NCBI GenBank assembly: GCA_963969345.1
Contig: OZ017766.1
Location: 3,968,001-4,032,000 of the forward strand
Direction: 5' to 3'
Source of the DNA: Turbatrix aceti
Lineage: Eukaryota > Nematoda > Chromadorea > Rhabditida > Panagrolaimidae
DNA length: 64,000 bases
Shown: one piece after another, positions 35,618 to 47,630 of the stretch
How the letters are laid out: the number at the start of each line of letters is the position of its first letter
How positions within the stretch are numbered: position 1 is the stretch's first letter
Made by a program: the position numbers and the translations under genes
The notes under the pieces: generated by a model
The model's input: the letters and a program-made list of their open reading frames with translations, nothing else
Databases searched by the model: none
What the model was told of the DNA's origin: nothing

Positions 35618-38200
35618 CGTACAGGAAACCGTAATCCTAGCACAACAAAGAAAAAATAATTGTGCGACAGGCAATTTACAATCAGCGTCGTCTGGCAACG
35701 TATGTATCACACATGACGGATGACGTGAAACAATTAACATGGCAAGGCGGAGGCGCAAATGAATCAATCAAGTTTAAGCGTAGTATCTAATTTTGCAACA
35801 AAAGTTAGTAAGAAAATACATAATCGCGCTGACGGTCGTCCGTCTTGCATCGTACGATCAGCCAGTATGGGTCCAGTTCGCGTGCCGCACCACCCCGAAT
35901 GAATTTAATTTCAAAATACTGGCATACAAAGAACGCGCGTGTCGAAAGCCCTTCATTATCGCTTCAAAACCAACCAAGTCTTCATTTCCGGTCCTTTCCT
36001 ATCATTACCATTTCTGTGCAAACACAACTTATGAAAACTCACATCAGAAAACACAAAAAGTGCATTCAGGTGACGAGGCGAAAAGCAAAGAGAAACCAGC
36101 ATGACAAAAGTGTGCATTTGTTTAGCAGATATCATCTGTCTTAGCAGGCCAGAGAAAAACATTTTGATAGGACTACGAATGCGAGATTACATGGTGTTAT
36201 ACATTATGTACACAACGTCACGGTCTTTGAAATGGACAAAAACGGTTATGTACATCTGAGTCGTCCTCTAAACGCATTCAAGTCTGTAAAACAGTAAAAA
36301 AAACAACTACCACGAAAAAAAGTAAGCATACTTGGAGAAAAACTCAAATTGATATTCAGCAATGCGTCGAAGGGTAGGCAAGGTGCACCCCGTGCTCGTG
36401 TATTGACAGCCCCCGGGATTCGAAGTAAGTCATCGATCGAGCGCTTACTTGCATTTATAAAAGGAGCACTGGTAGCTAACTAAGATGCTTAGTCAGGGGC
36501 GAGCAAGCACCCGCTCGGAAAAACAGTGTACTTGTAGCACGAGGCGGTGAGCAAGGCAAAGAAAAGCTGACAGCCGGTTGCCGGATGCCAAGCACTGACC
36601 AAGTAGCGGCCAACACAATTTGACCTCCTTTGAGAGCCATAAACCCACTTTTCCTCAGCGGCGCCTTACACAGCTGGGAGGAGGGGGAAAACGCAGCTAC
36701 TTACTCACTCCTAGTTGTTATCCTCAAGTTGAACCGGTGCCCAGTGCAAGAGTGCACCTCACGGTTGGTTTGTTGTCGCACTGCATGCGCCTTCCCCTTA
36801 TTTTTTATCAATAGAGCGCGCGCGTGCATTTTCAGAAAGAGTCATGTTCAAAAAAACGCCCTGAAGCCCGTAATAGAGTTTTTAGCTTACGGTCACTTCG
36901 GTAGGCTTGGGCATGTCCCAAAGATTGTTTCAAGCCACTCGCGGCTCCTGTAGGATTTTTTTGGGCAATGCTGGAGGCATTGAAAGATCATGAAACTTCA
37001 AAGTGCCGTAACTCACTAAAACCCTTGCCGATTTTGAAAAACTCTCTATCACGCTTTTCATTATGCCGAAAAGATTCAGTATGCAAAACAGGTGGCACCA
37101 AAATATGCGCGTATTCGATTTACATCAAAAATTAGATTACCAGCTTAGAAATGCGCACGCGGTGAAACATTAGTGAAAAAAAGTTTATTATGATCATCGT
37201 AATTGATAAAAACTAAAAAAAGTCAAATAAAAACAAAGAAATCAGAAGGTGAAAAAGTGGTGCCCCTCCAGATTTGGACTGATCGCCGAGTTTATTCGTT
37301 GGCGGAACCCCAAGAGAGTCCGCTATTGCAAAGCGCGTGCGCATTTCTAAGCTGGTAAACCAGTGGTAATCTAATTTTTGATGTAAATCGAATACGCGCA
37401 TATTTTGGTGCCACCTGTTTTGCATACTGAATCTTTTCGGCATAATGAAAAGCGTGATAGAGAGTTTTTCAAAATCGGCAAGGGTTTTGGTGAGTTACGG
37501 CACTTCGAAGTTTCATGATCTTTCAATGCCTCCAGCACTGCCCAGAAAAATCCTACAGAAGCCGCGAGGGGCTTAAAACAATCTTTGGGACATGCCCAAA
37601 CATATCCAAGTGATCGTAAGCAAAAAACTCTATTACGGGCTGCAGGATCTTTTTTTGAACAGAACTCCTTGCACACTCGCGCGCGCGTCTTTTTCTCTTG
37701 TTTGATAGAAAGGCGCATGCAGTGTTGTCGGTTATTCGCAATCAGAGAGTTCGGAGGACCGCAAGCGAGCACCAGTGGTGTTATATGGGGAAACCTTTGA
37801 ACGAGTGACGACAAATTGAGGTCAATATGTAGCCATCCTTAAGGAAAACCAATGCGAAAAAAATGACAGGCACTCGTTATCCTACGAACTTAATTTATTG
37901 CACCTAACCGTATTGACAGAAATAATATTATACTTAGTATGTCTACCACAGAATTTGAGTCCCAGCAGAATAGAGCGATGTAAATATGTACAAGCGCGAA
38001 AGGCATTGTAAAAAACCTCCGGCACAGCGTACCATAAATGTTTGATGAGAACAGTCATTCCTAGTTTATTTAAAACAGGCAAGATGTAAATACAATTGCA
38101 ATCCGTGGTCCATGCGTGCACTACATAAATAGACTTCCGTCGCCAGCAGCTCTTTTGTTTTTGCTCGGCGTGTACCAGTGGATCTATAAATAACGCACTC
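35618..38200. other. Intergenic region containing a foldback element
   Basis: 2.6 kb between the CLIC gene and the laccase stop. It includes an imperfect inverted repeat (annotated separately), an isolated TATAAAAGG sequence at about 36456 with no gene visible downstream, and an AATAAA on the minus strand at 37899-37894 that could serve the laccase transcript. No protein-coding gene is supported. Confidence 0.5.
36770..37740. repeat. Foldback/MITE-like element: about 400-bp arms in inverted orientation
   Basis: The left arm, about 36770-37160, reappears as its reverse complement at about 37330-37740. For example, left CATCAAAAATTAGATTACC at about 37123 matches the complement of GGTAATCTAATTTTTGATG at 37365-37383, and GCATGCGCC at 36783 matches GGCGCATGC at 37711. 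The arms are roughly 85-90% identical by eye, with small indels, around a spacer of about 170 bp. Weak coding frames in each arm are mirror images of one another. It could form a long hairpin. A non-autonomous DNA transposon is the simplest explanation, but no transposase or target-site duplication was identified. Confidence 0.8.
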
Positions 38201-40558
38201 TTAGCGTAAAGTGAAGACCACAAAATACACCTTGTCACGTACCTTTTCCTCTTCAAAAATACCGCAATCATGCGGAAAATTCTTGGGAGGGGGAGGAATG
38301 TCGTCATGCTCACCGATCCTGAAGGCGAACGCCATGCCTTGCATGTGGTGCAGCATGATGTGACAGTGCGCGAACCACCAGCCGGGATTCGTAGCTCGGA
38401 ATCGGATAACAACGTAGCCTCCGGTAGGGATAATAATCGAGTCACGGAAACTCGGATTCGGATTCATGCCAGGTACGTTGCCTCTCAGCCAGCTCGTATT
38501 TCGCCATTGCAAATCGAGACACCGCTTCGACAAATCGTCGCATGGCAAATCCTCATTCATCGCGGAGATCGTTCCGTTTTTACGGTATTTGGCGTACCCA
38601 ATCTAATAACGATGTTTACTAACGTGTGTGTTCAAAGTACACAAAAACTCACTTTCATTACCCAAAAGTGAAGACCGTGCATGTGGAAGGAATGGGAGTA
38701 GCCCTTGCCGTAAGTGCCGCCGTCACCCATGTTATAAACCGTAAGCTGCACAATGCTGTTGAGTTGAAAGACGTAATGGATAAAGCAGAAGCAATTAGGA
38801 TCGTACTTGTGAGTCTTGTGCCGATTACACTTGACGGGATCACACATATCGGATATCTTATCCATCGCGTTCTGATGGTAGTAAGGCATGCCCTGTGGTT
38901 TGAGAAACTTGTATCCATCCACGTGGCTATCAAAGTGCATATTGATGAAGCGTTCATCAAAATTCTCGTCAAAAGTGGCCTGTTTAATGACTTCAAGATC
39001 AGTCACACCTTCCGCGTTTTCCAGTAGATGAGCAGAAATGCAGGTAAAATTGAATAAAGCATGACTGAATTCTCCAAAGGGACAGTTCAACACAGTGCAT
39101 TTTTTTGTACGTGTACAGTTAGCATGTTTGAAATCCACTTTGTCACTGCGCTCACTGTTATTCAGGCCACCGACATCGTATTCCAAATCAGCAATACCGT
39201 AAACAGGCTTCATTCGTTTGAAGTGCCAGTCGATTGCATCCATGGTTTCAGCAATGAAGTAATAATGCTTTCTCTCAGGCGTCTTTTTGCCTTTGATCAA
39301 AACATCGTATCTCTCGCCGCCAAAAATAATCAGACTGTCAACAGTCCTGGGCTTAACTTCGACGCCATCGGCAGCAATGACAGTAAACTGATGACCTTCC
39401 AGCCAAAGCCAAACTTGTTCGGAGACACCACCGTTGACCAATCTCAAAAGTATGTACTCATCCGGTGAAATACGGTATGTCGTCAACGGCAGCTTGGATG
39501 GTCGGCGTTTGATGTCCTCCTGACTGTGCCAGCCCTTTTCGCCGAAAAGAAGAGCGCTCACCGGCACAGAACCGCCGATATTGCTACCATCAAACGTCCG
39601 AGTCGGAGCCCAGCATTCATCTTTGCCGGATCCGTCCATTCCACTAACCCACTTCATTGTACCGTCGATGAGGTTGTAAATCTGTTCGGGCGGCGATGGC
39701 ACACTCCAGTCCTGCAGAATTGTGTAATAATCCCGTTTGACAACTATGCGACTGTTTGGACGCAGAGGATCTGGCAGATCTTCGGAGAGGTTTTTCACCA
39801 CAAAACCGCCGAGCAAACCTTCGCCCCGATCGGTGGCCAGATGGCCGTGGTACCAATGCGTGCCATATCTGTCGGCTATAAATCGGTAGGAAAAACTAAA
39901 ACATTGTGTTTTTTAACGGAAGATCAAAACAAACTACATACTCAGATCCGACCGCTATCGGGCACTGCTGAATGTGAGCCACCCCGTCGGTGTACCAAAG
40001 ACCTTGTTTGTCAAGGCCATGTACATGAAGGGTGATGCTCTCCGTGTTCAGACGATTCTTCACCCGCATAACAACTTCCGCGCCATATGGTACAACAATC
40101 ACCTTTCCCGGACTGAAATTGGTCGATGCCAGGAGCAAGGATTAATGATAATTTTACTTGTGCCCGTTGATAGTGATCACTCGGTGGTGTTGGCCATTGA
40201 ACTGAATCAAGTCCCCCAAAAGGCCTTCAATTTCAGAATTGTTGCCCTTCAAAGATGCAAGAACACTGCTAGAGTTGCAAGCAGTTAGCTGATTGGAATC
40301 TCGCTGGTGCCACGTCTCGTTCTCGGTATCGTAATCCACCACATGTCGCTTATCGTCTTTCCTCGTCATAGTCATCCTGTGGGCCACGACCAAATCAAAT
40401 TCATAAATCCCATTCTGAAGACAAAAAAGCTATCAAATTACGCGGGGATATAAACTTACAGCATTGGGCTTGGCGATCGTAATGGGCTGTTCATATTTTT
40501 GCCATTCATAGGACCCTTGCAAGACAGCAGCTAAAAACAACCAGATCAAGCGAGACAT
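38201..40558 (-). CDS. Multicopper oxidase (laccase-like), secreted
   Basis: Five exons: 40558-40460, 40414-40158, 40112-39942, 39895-38653, 38602-38201; phases agree; 723 aa. Signal peptide MSRLIWLFLAAVLQGS. All four copper-binding motifs of the family are present: HVHG, HWYHGH, HSFHMHGLHF and HCHIMLHHMQGM. The last ends in Met at the type-1 axial position. The three cupredoxin domains are also marked by PGKVIVVPYGAEVVMRV and by DGVAHIQQCPI. Family knowledge: these enzymes oxidise phenols, diphenols or metals with reduction of O2 to water. Nematodes have few members, and the substrate here is unknown. Candidate roles are cuticle chemistry or metal handling (inference). Strong introns include TCTGA|GTATGT...TTTTAG. 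Possible polyadenylation signal at 37899-37894. Confidence 0.93.
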
Positions 40559-41226
40559 ACTTCGGCAAATGGCCGAACTAAATGGCAGACCAAAACCTCC
40601 AAAGAATTGGGTTTACCACCAACTGCGTGGTTTGCAGACAACTAGGGCTGTAATTGTAGTTCCGCGACCGCCGGCCAGGAACCCTACGATATGACTACCT
40701 GACAAATTCAACCTGTGTTTACGCCGCCAATTTATGACCATCACGTAAAGATCAACAATCAGATATTCTAACGTCATGAACACGAAATATGCGTGGTTCA
40801 TCTTTTCATTAACAGAGAAAATAATAAGAAAAGCACAAATGTCATCGCGAATATTTTTCGCGGTTAGGTGGCAAAATCGGAAATGCCACCTGGGGCAACA
40901 TGTACCCCATGGATAGTTTTACAAAAAACTACGCCGCATCCACAACAACAAATAAAATAAATTTAAAAGCAATGCGGAACCACAAATAAAATAAATTTAA
41001 AAGTAAAAAAAAGATAAGATCAAAAAACAGAGGAGAATAGAAATTGATTAGGGCTAAACGCGCCGTTTTCATCAGACGCGCACGCGTAGAATTCTCGCAG
41101 CGCAAAAAAAAATGCGCACACTTTTTTGAAAGCGTTTTTTTCCGTCTCATTGTTTGTTTTTGCCGGTGTTCTACTTGTGTTGGTCATATCGGATCCTGTC
41201 CTTCGCTTTTTTGTATCGTCTCAGCG
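40559..41226. other. Intergenic, with a short direct repeat
   Basis: 670 bp between the divergent laccase and RanBP3-like genes. A pair of near-identical 22-25-bp A-rich repeats (containing ACAAATAAAATAAATTTAAA) lies at about 40947-41002. A T-rich tract ends in TCTCAG two bases before the RanBP3 ATG and may be its trans-splice acceptor. Confidence 0.5.
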
Positions 41227-42403
41227 ATGGCATCCAAAAAAGCCGGCTTTGCCGCTGCAGCGAGCCAGCTGTTCAACGAGAACAAGAACACGCTCGCGAC
41301 AAATCGGTTTTCTATTAACCTGGATTTGACGTCGAATCCTCTGCAGAACACGAACACGTCCTTGTCGACGGCCGGGAAGACGAGTACTGCCTTCGTATTC
41401 GGCGCGGGGCTTACGTCTCGTGTTGTACATGCCGTAGGTTTCCTTTTGTGCTTTCTCCCATCTTTGGCGTTTTTTTGTTTGTAGGAAAAAACAAACCACG
41501 ATATGAACGAAGACGATACTCCCAAGGACGCTGCAAAACTGCTGAGCGATGTGGCCGCTCACTCCGGTGATAAAAAAGTTTTTGTAAGTGTTTACCTACT
41601 TTTTCCTTGTTTTGTTGTAATCGGTGATTTTGGCTTTCAGCTCGGTGCTTCCGGGGCTTCCACTTCGGACTGGGAAAAGGAGGATTCCCTAACACCTGCC
41701 CCCAGCACTCCTCTCGATCAGGCCGAGAAGCCAGTCACCGGTGAGGAGGACGAGAAAAATCTGTTTACCGTGAGTTTTATTTGTAGTCTCCTAAAATTTG
41801 TATTTGCACGTCTAATTGGCTTATGCCGTGGATGAAATGTGTTTCAAAAGGAGTGCTAATCTCGTTTGCTTTCTATTTTTGCCAAAATAGCTAAAATGCA
41901 TTTTATTATGCCTGCAAAAACATTTTTTTAGACGGGCTGCAAAATTTATCAATACGATGTGGATTCCAAGACTTGGAAAGAGAGAGGGCCTTCTACCCTT
42001 CGAGTCAACGAGACGGACGATAGCAAGTGCCGCATAGGTAAGTTTTCTTTCTTGAGACGTCGTTTTTATTATTTTTGCAGTGGCTCGATCGGCGGGCAGC
42101 CAAAAAGTACTGCTCAACTCGATCCTCTTTGCCGACATGGTTTTTGAATCGGTATCCGACAAGCGTATCAAGATATCCGCCCAGGCCCCGGGCACGGATC
42201 TGCCGCAGTTGTTCCTCCTCCACGGCACTCCTGCGCAGGTCGCTCAGCTCAGCGCTTTGCTGGAGACGAAAATTGCCGAGTGCAAGGCTACGACGACGGC
42301 CACTAATTCCGATACTAACAATTCGCGCAAGCGACGAAACGATGGCGACGGCGACTGCGAAAAAAAGGCACCCAGAGTCGAGGAAAACGGCGCTGTTTCA
42401 TGA
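41227..42403 (+). CDS. RANBP3: Ran-binding protein 3-like (RanBD-containing)
   Basis: Exons 41227-41433, 41485-41583, 41641-41769, 41932-42037, 42081-42403; 287 aa; all phases agree. An FG-like element TAFVFGAGLTSRV lies near residues 53-66, as in RanBP3. The Ran-binding domain covers about residues 144-250, beginning TGCKIYQYDVDSKTWKERG and ending in LLHGTPAQVAQLSALLETK. A basic C-terminal stretch, NNSRKRRNDGDG, could be a nuclear localisation signal. Family knowledge: RanBP3 is a cofactor of CRM1-dependent nuclear export and binds RanGTP. The first exon's donor could be GTACAT or, more likely, GTAGGT nine bases later. The central region is acidic and probably disordered. Confidence 0.88.
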
Positions 42404-43724
42404 ATACCCCTCCTCTCTTCCGATGCGATTACACCCACCCTTTCTCCGACCGTATCCGATTGGCGTCCCTCGCGTGTTGCGTTACCCCGCCTGGTTGTTT
42501 ATTTTTCACCTAGAGTCGCAGCCCATTTGTGTCTGTGAATGAAAATCTGAACTGAATGAACCGGCTTGACCGCGAGGCGCTTTTGTTTTTCGTCAGGTGC
42601 CAGAGACGGGTTTCGATTTCACGCTTCGTGGACCAGAATCTGGTGCTGTTTTTATTTTGGTCAACTTAGTCAAACATTCAATTGAATTGGGTTTATACGC
42701 CGATTTTGTGGGAAACAAAGGCGACCGACCGGGCCTATCCGCGAGGATGACCGCGCATAACGAAGCCGCGGCTGTGATGGGATGGGTCTTTTTTCTCGAT
42801 TCTGGTTGACGGCTCATTTCCCAGGCGTGATCGTGAACTCTGAACTATGCACTCTTGCGAGGTCACAACGCTGAGCACTTTTTGCAAGAACCCGACTGTT
42901 TCAAGTTCAAAAAGAGAAAGATGCGCGTAATTCGAGGATCAAGTGACGCCCAACCCCACCGTTACACCCTGGGAGAGTTTTTTATGTCGTCAGATTCACA
43001 CAAACACAGGCAGAGAGCATTGTGTGGACAACGTCGGCTTTCAGGCCGACGGTCGAAGTTCACGCGAACACAATACACCGCCGACACACTAGGTCCACTT
43101 TTAAAAATGAACGAACGCATTTTAAAATTGAACTTGAGATGAAAAAAAAAGAAACGATGACGCCCGACATGAGTGACCACATCGGGAGCACTTGAAAGCA
43201 CGAAGGTCGCCTGTTTCATGTCCCCTGACTGCTGCCAAAAAAGCGCCAGCCAGCGGGGGTTATCCGGAGCTGACGTCGTCGTGCTGACTTAGATCCCGCA
43301 GAAAACAGCTGCTACTGGTCATTGTTGACTCGGGCGTGCGAACCTGCGTAGACTACACCCTTGGAAGGTGTGAACCTATCGGTGAGTGGCTTCACGCGCG
43401 CTGCTAGCCCCGCTTTGACACCCTCTCGTCCCTTCAGGCGCACAAAAGGCGAGGCAGCGGCTTACTCTTACTCCTTTTCCCAGCAGCGTTGAAATTATTT
43501 TGCGACCGAAATCCGCAGATCGCTGTCTATTTTGAGCTCCTGAATAGGACGATCTTGATCCCGAGCTCCTTTTGCAGAAGTTCCCGCCTGGATTAGGCTG
43601 CGGGCCTGCATAGCCTTAAGCGCGTTGCTACGACAAACAAAAGGATTACAATTACAAGTGGGATCCGTCGTCCCCAGCACGTCTTGCTTTTTTTTTAAGC
43701 CGACTGGAATCAGGGGTAGTCCTG
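42404..43724. other. Intergenic
   Basis: 1.3 kb with 3' UTR of the RanBP3-like gene and the upstream region of the EB/C6 gene. A T-rich tract at about 43690 precedes that gene's start. Nothing else is supported; a tRNA-like hairpin near 43350 was examined and rejected. Confidence 0.4.
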
Positions 43725-46275
43725 ATGTCATTACTCTACGGGTTGTCGTGCACCGTCAATATGAATATCATGTTTTGGATCCTTGCCACTGTTCCCTCAG
43801 CGGCTCTCCTATCTTCGTCACAGTCCTCTGCCGAATGTGAGTTTACTTTTGCCCGAGCGTGCTTCTTTTCTCGCCAATCCCGGTTTTCTTCTTACAATTG
43901 TTATTTTTCTGCAGCGTGCGACGGGCACCTGGACGCGAGCTGTCTGCCCCGACACTTGCTCTCTCCCCCGGCGTGCCAGACAGAACTCGACTGCCAGGCC
44001 TTCGACTCGGAAAGCGTGCAGTTCTGGTGCTCTTCCCATCGCTGCCGGCCGCTCCTGATCTGTCCGACGGGGTTTTTCTCGTGGCACGAAGGCTGTCTGC
44101 CCTACGCGTCGGCCGGGGAGCACTGCCCCGCCGGCTCAGATCAGTGCCTCCAGGGACTGCTCTGCGTGGACGGCGTCTGCCTCGGCGCCTGCAAGAGCGG
44201 CGATATCCTCGTCGAAGGCGTGTGCAAGCCCGCCACGTTTACCGCGCCTGCCACGGATGTCGCCTGCCTCGCAAAAGCCGACTGCGAGACCCTCGGCTGT
44301 CCTCCGAGCCACCCGGTCTGCACACCACCTGAAAACCCGACTGGCGCGCGTCGCTGCTGCCAGGTGAGACGTCATCGTCAGGCAGCTTTCGTGCCTGAAG
44401 AGCTGGTCTTCGTGGACCACGTCATCTCCAGAAGTCCCCAAAACCAAGCGCACAGACCTCCGGTCTCGCCGCGAATCTCCAAGTCCCGTAGCGGGCCTTT
44501 TACCGTCATCAAATCCGCGCCGCAGCCAAAGGTAAAATCCGCACCGGGAGTCATCCGAAGTATATCGGCTCTCTCTTGTATCTCCTATGGAGAAGTCCAG
44601 GTCGGCGGCTACTGCTACCCGAAGGCCCAGGCCGGCCAGGCGTGTTCCTATTCCGTGCAGTGTCCTTCGTCGCCGGGCCAGCAGCCATACCTCTGCATCG
44701 ACAGCATCTGCCAGCTCGCAGTGCGCTGTTCCATGGGCTACTTTGTCTACAACAACAACTGCCTCGCCTACCACGCCAGCGGGCAGTCGTGCACGGTGAC
44801 CTCTGTGCAGTGTCTGCCGGGCACGACCTGCGAGTCCGGTGCCTGTTTCAGCGGCTGTGCTGATAACCAGGTGCTTGTCGACGGCGTTTGCGTGGGTTAC
44901 GGTAGGTTTTTTTTAAATAATGCTTTTTTGATCAACAAAAAATTTTTTAGCGGGGTCCGGCTGCATCCAGAGATCTTGCGAGACCGACGCGTGTCCGTCA
45001 ACGTATCCCTCGTGCAACTACGTGCCAGGAGACAACGCGTACCTCTGCTGTCTGGAGAACGCGTCAACGGCACTCATGTGCCCCAACACCGGCCTCGAGC
45101 CCCAGCTCAGCTTCGGCACCAACATCCCCGTCGACTGCGTAGCCAAGACGTGTGCGAGGGGCTACACCTGTCAGCACACGGCGGCTGGAAGGTACCTCTG
45201 CTGTCCAAGACGAACCGCATCCACGCCGCCGCCTTTTGACCCAATGCCCGGCGGTTACCTGAGGATGTGCGTGTCGCGGAACGAGCAGCGCGGTTGCATG
45301 CCGGTTTCGTCTACTTTGTGCTTCTGCGCTTACCCCGGTATGAACTTGCTGGGAGGGCGAGTCACGCTTGAACCCATCGTGCCGACTTTTACAACCGCTC
45401 TTCCCAATGTTACCACCACCACTGCGACAACCACAACGACGACGTCGGCTTCCGCGTGCATGCAGTGTGGCTGGGATACCATATCGCTGGTCAACGGCAC
45501 TGAAGTAGGCGAAACGGTCACTCCGATCAACGGAATTCAAGTCGTAGACGGCTGTCAAGAACTCACGGTCGAGTGCGACATCAGCAGCGAGAGCGGAATG
45601 GTTGTCTACATGCTGGTGAGTTTTTTGAGTGTTTGCATTACCAAAAATGATCAAAACGGTTAAAAACGGATTTTAATGACATTTTAGTTTAACACGGATC
45701 TGGGCGGTCCAAATCCAAATTATCAGTCCATCATGACTGCCACTTTGATCTGCGAAAACGGCGCCTGGACGTACACCGAAAACGGAGTGACTGCGGTCAT
45801 CACGCGAGTTCAGTGCTTCGCTACTGAACCCGTTGACACAACAAGTTGGTTTTTGTTCAGGAAAGATTCGCTCACAAACACAAATATTTTTTTAGCAACT
45901 TCAACAACTACTGCCTCTACATCCACCACCGACTGTACGCTGGGTGACGTCACCCTCAACCAGGGCTCCTTGGACGGCGAACAGCCGACTGTGCCAGACG
46001 GCATCCAAACCGTCGACGGCGTCTACGAAATCACGGTGGTGTGCACTACGTCGACCACGGGAGCGTACATCTACATGGCATTCAACAACTACCTCGGCGG
46101 TCCAAGCATCAATTATCTGTCGACTGTGTCGGCGACGTTGACGTGCCTCAACGGAGGTTGGTACTACACGGAAGGCGGCGTGACGACGCAGGTCACCATC
46201 GTCGATTGCCTTGAAGCGACGGGGCGGCGACGCGCTATCAACAACAGGATAAAGACGAGAAATCGTCTCGGATAA
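43725..46275 (+). CDS. Secreted EB/lustrin-type Cys-repeat protein with two C6 domains (about 766 aa)
   Basis: Exons: 43725-43836, 43915-44901, 44951-45615, 45688-45844, 45896-46275; phases agree. The second in-frame ATG at 43761 (MNIMFWILATVPSAALLSSS) gives the cleanest signal peptide. The N-terminal two-thirds has repeated EB-like units with C..G..C, CxxGY/F and GVC patterns, and Cys pairs CCQ, LCCLE and LCCPR. Between two such blocks lies a basic linker (about 44360-44560) that follows a possible GTGAGA donor and could be a retained intron. A poly-Thr linker precedes the first C6-type domain and a Thr/Ser linker the second. Each C6 domain has the pattern GI/GVxxVDG..E.TV.C and ends ATLxCxNGxWxYTExGVT. 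Family knowledge: both modules are common in nematode extracellular proteins of unknown role. Confidence 0.82.
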
Positions 46276-47157
46276 TCAGGCGAAACCGTTCAAGACACTC
46301 TTCCTCACCGATGCTGCAGCTGGCGGAATCCCCGGATCCCACAACATGACTCCACCATTGCTCTGCAAAAAAAAAGACTTTATGGGACAAAAAATGTATT
46401 ACTTGTTCAAATATAAGGAATCAGCATGACCTGTCGGCCGTGGCGGACGGTGGGGGCGTCGATGAAGTACGGCGCCCAGGGCAGTTTGTTGTAGCGCCGA
46501 TCCTCCTCGATGGTGTAGTTGTCGTTGTGTTCGTAGAGCATCGGCTGCGTGTACTCGAGGCCGTCAGCCCTGCCTCGCCAGTAACTGCGGAAGTTCTGGA
46601 TCCGCGAATTATCCGCTGGCAGCGTGTAGACGCCTCTCGCAAACGGCGTGGTCCTCGGTGGCAGGGGCAGGGAGTGGGACTCGGGCAAGCGCAGACCGTC
46701 GCTCACGCGCTTGTCCAGGCTCCGGTAGTTGCGTTGCGAGACCTGGCGCCACTCGCCCTGCTTCGGCTGGTACGGCTTGTAGGGCCGGAGGTCGGGGCCG
46801 ACAATGTGGCGATCGCTGAAGAGGAAAAATATATTTGCAAATATTTTTGGCTAAAATACATACATCCAGGACATGCCGTTGGTCGGGGACAATTCAGAGT
46901 AACTCGTCGATCTCCGAAGAGATCCGGTGTCTGGCGAGTACATTTCGTCCAAGCGGCAGTGTCTGGCGTTGTTTCCGAGCTGCTTCACGTTGTCGAAGCT
47001 GTCGCTGACGATCTCCGCAAAGGTTGAAGACGGTCGGAGACCGTAAGTGCCATATCGCCACTTGGAGTCGTTCACTTTGTTGCGGATCTGAAAACAGACG
47101 TTTGTACACCTGAAAATCCAAAATTGTTAAAGAACCCACTTCTTGAAGGTTGACCAT
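46276..47157 (-). CDS. Unrecognised 237-aa protein, possibly cytoskeletal
   Basis: Exons: 47157-47140 (six codons, MVNLQE), 47087-46864, 46815-46431, 46362-46276; phases agree. The last junction uses a weaker GTCATG donor; without it the protein ends at 46407. The sequence is rich in Arg, Tyr, Pro and Ser (DSKWRYGTYGLRPSSTFAEI, RPYKPYQPKQGEW, KLPWAPYFIDAPTVRHGRQ), with no signal peptide, no membrane segment and no paired cysteines. This flavour resembles small microtubule-inner or sperm-tail proteins, but I cannot assign a family. If exon 4 is real, its stop codon directly abuts the stop of the convergent EB/C6 gene (46275|46276). Confidence 0.6.
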
Positions 47158-47197
47158 GTCGGCGGTAAGCGTATAATGCAGGAGAAAGGATTGATAT

Positions 47198-47630
47198 CTA
47201 CCTGATCGGATCAATTGCAGGCACAACAACAAACACGCCGATCTTCCTGTTGATCAGACGTTTTTGTCGTTTGCTCGGGCTGCCTCTGCTAGGATAAAGG
47301 TCGCACACTCCCAACAGCTGCAAATTGTTTACGGACACCCCCGCAGGCTGTGCTAGCCTCTCCACTGCTGCTGATCCCAGGTTTTTCATGTTAAAGGCAG
47401 CAGGGTCGGGAGTGAGCATGGGATCGATTAATAAATAAAAAGATTGCCAGTCTCGAACCGGATGCTTTAATTTTTTCAGTTCGGGGGCATAAATCTGGAA
47501 ATCCTCTTTGTTGAGAAAGATTTCGTCCGGGGTTGAAAATTGCAATTTTCGGCAATCGGGCTCCGCCGAAGAGTGCACTCTAATCTCCAATTGTTGGGGT
47601 CTGTGTCTTTCTTGGAGCGGATGGATGACA
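47198..47630 (-). other. Open frame without a start codon, possibly an exon
   Basis: About 140 codons are open on the minus strand, with a protein-like composition (EDFQIYAPELKKLKHPVRDW, then GVCDLYPSRGSPSKRQKR). It is bounded by a possible AACAG acceptor near 47633 and an AG|GTAGAT donor at about 47204. No ATG lies near its beginning and the phase does not connect to the neighbouring exons, so it may be chance or an unplaced exon of another gene. Confidence 0.2.

Noticed and set aside
36415..36500. Minus-strand TTCGAATCCCGGG resembling a tRNA B box
   Set aside because: Lacks the GG of the B box, and no cloverleaf could be folded.
36630..37814. Open frames on both strands within the inverted repeat
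   Set aside because: The frames are mirror copies of one another produced by the repeat arms, without domains or start contexts.
43330..43400. Hairpin ACACC-loop-GGTGT that could be a tRNA anticodon arm (either strand)
   Set aside because: No acceptor stem, D arm or matching T arm can be built around it.
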